The notes below the pieces were generated by a model. The model was given only the letters and a program-made list of their open reading frames with translations, searched no databases and was not told the DNA's origin. A stretch of DNA of 7,542 nucleotides from Chromatiales bacterium (lineage in GTDB: Bacteria > Pseudomonadota > Gammaproteobacteria > Chromatiales > Chromatiaceae), in contig JAHEIA010000145.1 of assembly GCA_024639625.1 (NCBI GenBank), positions 1 through 7,542 of the forward strand, in the 5' to 3' direction. A program made the position numbers and the translations under genes. This document shows positions 5,444 to 7,542 of this stretch, piece by piece (within the stretch, counting starts at the first letter, position 1; each line of letters begins with the position of its first letter).

Positions 5444-6250
5444 ATGGCCGGTATTGGCGATTTGCTGGGTTCGATGATGCAGGGTGCATTTTCTTCATCC
5501 GGGTCGGAGCGTCTGGGGAATGCCCTCGGCGAGTCGGGCCTGGGCAAGGCGGGGGGCATGCTGGAGCAAATGCTCGGCCGCTCCGGGTCCGGCGGCGGAG
5601 GCCTGCTCGGTGGACTCGCCGATGCGGCAAAAGACATGATGGGCGGCGGGCAGTCCTCCATCGGCAGCAATCCGTTGGCGACCGGTGGTCTGGGGGCGCT
5701 GGTGGGGTCGCTCTTAGGCGGTGGTGGCGACTCGCTGAAGGGAGCAATGGGCGGCGGCGCCATGGCGGTGCTGGCGGGGCTTGCCTTTCAGGCGTTCAAA
5801 AACGCGCGGCGTGAACCCGACGGCGGGGACATGAGACTGAATTCGGCGCAGATGCCGCTGGGTATGCGCGCACCCGCAGACGAGCGAGAAGAGAAGGAAT
5901 TGGAGGCTACCGCGAATCTGGTGCTCAAAGGGATGATCAATGCGGCCAAGTCCGACGGCCAGATCGACAACGCGGAGATGCAGAAGATTGCCGGCCGGCT
6001 GCAAGGGGCGGGAGTGGGGGCTGACGAGCAGCGGATGTTGCTCCAGGAGCTGAGCCGTCCGCTGGATCTCGATGGCCTGGTCGCAGCCATACCGAACCAA
6101 TCGGTGGCGGCGCAGGTCTATGCTGCCTCCTTGTTTGCCGTTGCGGTCGATACCGCGGCCGAACGCGAATATCTGGCGCAATTGGCCCAGCGTACCGGCC
6201 TCGATCGGGATGTGGTGCGACAGCTCCACGCGGCGGTGGGAATCGCATAG
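5444..6250 (+). CDS. Glycine-rich DUF533/TerB-like protein, YebE type
   Basis: A 268-residue protein of the YebE/DUF533 family, whose role is unknown; E. coli YebE is described as an inner-membrane protein under envelope-stress control. Residues 1-105 are low-complexity, rich in glycine, methionine and serine, with repeated LLGG/GGG patches. GGAMAVLAGLAFQAF (104-118) is a hydrophobic stretch that could span or touch the membrane. After a charged linker, residues 150-268 form an all-helical TerB-like domain with the acidic motif KSDGQIDNAEM (169-179), which in related TerB domains can bind a metal, and a second acidic point near AVDTAAEREYL. ATG 5444 has GGAGG (5433-5437) six bases upstream; ATG 5396 would add 16 residues unlike the family and starts inside a hairpin. 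The lipoprotein gene follows 16 bases later, so the two form an operon. Confidence 0.85.
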   Translation: MAGIGDLLGSMMQGAFSSSGSERLGNALGESGLGKAGGMLEQMLGRSGSGGGGLLGGLADAAKDMMGGGQSSIGSNPLATGGLGALVGSLLGGGGDSLKGAMGGGAMAVLAGLAFQAFKNARREPDGGDMRLNSAQMPLGMRAPADEREEKELEATANLVLKGMINAAKSDGQIDNAEMQKIAGRLQGAGVGADEQRMLLQELSRPLDLDGLVAAIPNQSVAAQVYAASLFAVAVDTAAEREYLAQLAQRTGLDRDVVRQLHAAVGIA

Positions 6251-6266
6251 AGGGAGACGGCAGCGG

Positions 6267-6719
6267 ATGTCGCATCCTGCGCGCCCTCGGACGCTGCAAC
6301 CGGTCACCGATCTATCCCTGTCGCTCCAGCTGCCGGCGTCCAGGCGCCCTGCCGCAAGCGGCGTGCGAGGCGGGTTGGGGCGGATCTTGGTCGCCGGATT
6401 GCTAGCTCCGGTGCTGCTTGGCGGTTGCGATTCTCCGCCTGAGGCGATCGGCAGTTGGCGCCAAGTGGGGAAGCAGGCAACCCTGGATCTGCGCCCGGAC
6501 GGGAGCTTCCGTGCGGTCGACAATCAAGGCATGGAAGTGCAGGGTAGATTCGTGCTGCAGCCGGATGGGAACGCCGTCTTCGAGGTGCTCCGTTCCGCCT
6601 CGCCGCCAGAGACCGTGAACGCGCTCCTGGTCGCCCGAGGTAACGAACTCACGGTTCGTTCGGAGGACGGAGCGGTGCTGGAAAGGTACCGTCGGGCGGA
6701 ACAACAAGCCGGGCCCTGA
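6267..6719 (+). CDS. Small lipoprotein with a GxW lipocalin-like beta domain
   Basis: A 150-residue protein if ATG 6267 is used; this start has GGGAG (6252-6256) ten bases upstream and lies 16 bases after the DUF533 stop. The hydrophobic segment ILVAGLLAPVLLGGC ends in a lipobox-like LGGC with C54 as the lipidated residue, so the mature protein is probably anchored in the membrane. From ATG 6267 the region before the hydrophobic core is unusually long (about 38 residues). GTG 6363 would give a normal 21-residue signal (MRGGLGRILVAGLLAPVLLGG) but has a poor ribosome binding site. The mature part is short and beta-rich: IGSWRQVGKQATLDLRPDGSFRAV, then QGRFVLQPDGNAVFEVL and a final ELTVRSEDGAVLERYRR strand. 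This GxW...PDGxF pattern occurs in small lipocalin-like domains; ligand unknown. Confidence 0.75.
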   Translation: MSHPARPRTLQPVTDLSLSLQLPASRRPAASGVRGGLGRILVAGLLAPVLLGGCDSPPEAIGSWRQVGKQATLDLRPDGSFRAVDNQGMEVQGRFVLQPDGNAVFEVLRSASPPETVNALLVARGNELTVRSEDGAVLERYRRAEQQAGP

Positions 6720-6755
6720 CGAAGCCCCACATGCAGAGCCCCACAGATGTTGCGC

Positions 6756-7244
6756 TTAGTAACGCGCAGCCCGTTCCTGGATCTTCTTCACCGCGGGGTG
6801 GTTCATCAGCCCTTGCAGTTCGGGCGAATCCCTAAGTACCTGTATGTCTCCAGCCAGAATGGCCTGAAGGAGCCTGGGGTCGCTTAGAATCCGCTGCATC
6901 TGTGGGTCGTCCTGCAGTGACTGAACCAACGTCATCGTCTGCGGGTCGCCTACCAGTTGCTGCTGCAGCGACAGGATTCGATCCTGCGGAAGCAACGCGC
7001 CAGGTGGACGGTTGCCGGTCTCGGGCGACGAACGGATCTGCTCGACCTGATGCGAGTCGATGGAAACGGTTCCCAGGCTGCCGCTGCGTACCAGATATCG
7101 AGTGCCGTCGAACGAAAGGATCTCGCCGCTGATGCTGCTACCGTCTCTCAGCGTGATCTGGCTTGCCTGCGCCGCCTGCCCCTGGGAGACCCAGCAGAAG
7201 AGCAGAATCAGGCTCAGCCGGAATCCTTTAATTTTCCTCATCAT
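6756..7244 (-). CDS. Exported protein: small beta domain plus STI1-like helical repeats
   Basis: A 162-residue secreted protein not tied to a named gene. MMRKIKGFRLSLILLFCWVSQGQAAQA is a Sec signal peptide. Residues 28-72 form a compact beta module (ITLRDGSSISGEILSFDG, then YLVRSGSLGTVSID and HQVEQI), of the type often found in bacterial envelope proteins that begin with 'xLxDGSxIxGxI'. After a proline-rich linker, residues 90-162 carry regularly spaced xP turns between short amphipathic helices: GDPQTM, DDPQMQRI, SDPRLLQAI, DSPELQGL and NHPAVKKI. This is the pattern of STI1 (heat-shock chaperonin-binding) repeats, which bind hydrophobic client segments in eukaryotic co-chaperones. A chaperone-like role in the periplasm is inferred. 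GAGG (7251-7248) is three bases from ATG 7244 but six from ATG 7241, so the second methionine may be the start. It converges with the lipoprotein gene. Confidence 0.8.
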   Translation of the reverse strand: MMRKIKGFRLSLILLFCWVSQGQAAQASQITLRDGSSISGEILSFDGTRYLVRSGSLGTVSIDSHQVEQIRSSPETGNRPPGALLPQDRILSLQQQLVGDPQTMTLVQSLQDDPQMQRILSDPRLLQAILAGDIQVLRDSPELQGLMNHPAVKKIQERAARY

Positions 7245-7270
7245 CAGCCTCGTCCGCGGTCCCTGTCCGC

Positions 7271-7276
7271 ATTATA
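7271..7276 (-). promoter_or_regulatory. Perfect -10 hexamer for the STI1-like gene
   Basis: TATAAT on the minus strand lies 27 bases before ATG 7244, placing a start of transcription near 7265. The -35 region 17 bases upstream (ACTGTG) is weak. The gap between this promoter and the upstream CysZ-like stop (7277-7374) contains a small CCCC/GGGG inverted repeat and no gene I can support. Confidence 0.5.
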
Positions 7277-7374
7277 GTGCGCTGCTGGAGCGGCACAGTG
7301 GAGTGGCGCACAGAATGCGTATCGCAGGTTGCCCCGCTGCGCTGGGGATCCGCTGCGGCCGAGTGTTTGGACTG

Positions 7375-7542
7375 TCATGCGTCGTCGGCGGCCGATACGG
7401 GCGTCAGCTCACGCTGCACCAGAGCGGTGGCGCCGGCGACTGCCGCAGGCATAGCGAGGAAATTCAACAGCGGAACGAACATCAGGCCGGTAAGCGCCAG
7501 GCCGAAACCCAGTGCAGTAAGACGGATCCGTTTCATGCGCGG
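7375..7542 (-). CDS. C-terminus of a CysZ/EI24-family membrane protein, 5'-partial
   Basis: The minus strand is open from the right edge to TGA 7377-7375, giving 55 visible residues. They include the transmembrane segment LTALGFGLALTGLMFVPLLNFLAMPAAVAGATALV. The block PLLNFLAMPAAVAGAT is characteristic of the C-terminal end of the EI24 domain, shared by the sulfate permease CysZ and related inner-membrane proteins. The frame ends with a short polar tail (QRELTPVSAADDA). Only the C-terminal hairpin is seen, so sulfate transport is a family-level suggestion; the start is outside the window. It points the same way as the STI1-like gene downstream, but that gene has its own promoter candidate. 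Confidence 0.75.
   Translation of the reverse strand, partial: PRMKRIRLTALGFGLALTGLMFVPLLNFLAMPAAVAGATALVQRELTPVSAADDA

Noticed and set aside
5714..6523. Minus-strand open frame of 269 codons opposite DUF533 and the lipoprotein gene
   Set aside because: GC-rich genes often leave long antisense frames; the plus-strand products have clear family features and good ribosome binding sites.
6723..6745. Direct repeat AGCCCCACA, two copies 14 bases apart
   Set aside because: Only two short copies in a convergent intergenic gap; not enough for a repeat array or an attachment site.
1..7542. Mobile element, defence system, CRISPR array, tRNA or rRNA
   Set aside because: I see no transposase or integrase motifs, no regularly spaced repeats and no tRNA cloverleaf; gene content is housekeeping and envelope-type.

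Overview
The window is ordinary GC-rich chromosome, most likely from a gammaproteobacterium. The dksA–gluQ gene pair, with a terminator-type hairpin between the two genes, is a classic gammaproteobacterial arrangement. A CbbY-type sugar-phosphate phosphatase and a cytochrome c4-like diheme protein hint at a chemo- or photoautotroph that fixes CO2 by the Calvin cycle, but that lifestyle is inferred. I see no transposase, integrase, CRISPR array, rRNA or tRNA.

Layout. Positions 1-644 (+) hold the 3' part of a diheme cytochrome c gene, cut by the window edge. It converges on gluQ (minus strand, ending at 695), the synthetase-like enzyme that glutamylates queuosine on tRNA-Asp. Upstream of gluQ on the same strand is dksA (2112-1666), the RNA-polymerase-binding partner of ppGpp. 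A divergent intergenic region (2113-2268) separates dksA from a plus-strand pair: a CbbY-like HAD phosphatase (2269-3069) and, overlapping it by 11 bases, a class I/II PLP aminotransferase (3059-4240). A gene-free stretch of 360 bases (4241-4600) follows; it is rich in inverted repeats and ends in a hairpin that would hide the ribosome binding site of the next gene.

From 4601 to 6719 (+) come three envelope-type genes of unknown role: an exported DUF4412-like protein, a glycine-rich DUF533/TerB-like protein and a small lipoprotein. The last two look like an operon. On the minus strand, 6756-7244 encodes an exported protein that joins a small beta domain to STI1-like helical repeats. The right edge carries the C-terminus of a CysZ/EI24-family membrane protein (7375-7542).

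Genes working together. dksA and gluQ are co-oriented and probably share a transcript, with the hairpin attenuating gluQ. The phosphatase and aminotransferase are probably translationally coupled. The envelope genes look like a loose surface-maintenance neighbourhood; I cannot assign them a pathway.

The features most worth a second look are non-coding or about gene starts. gluQ has no ATG, GTG or TTG in its frame between the dksA stop and its first conserved motif. Two leaders (4380-4600 and 5325-5443) contain overlapping, mutually exclusive inverted repeats that resemble RNA switches. I did not find a convincing large undescribed system such as a defence locus or a mobile element.
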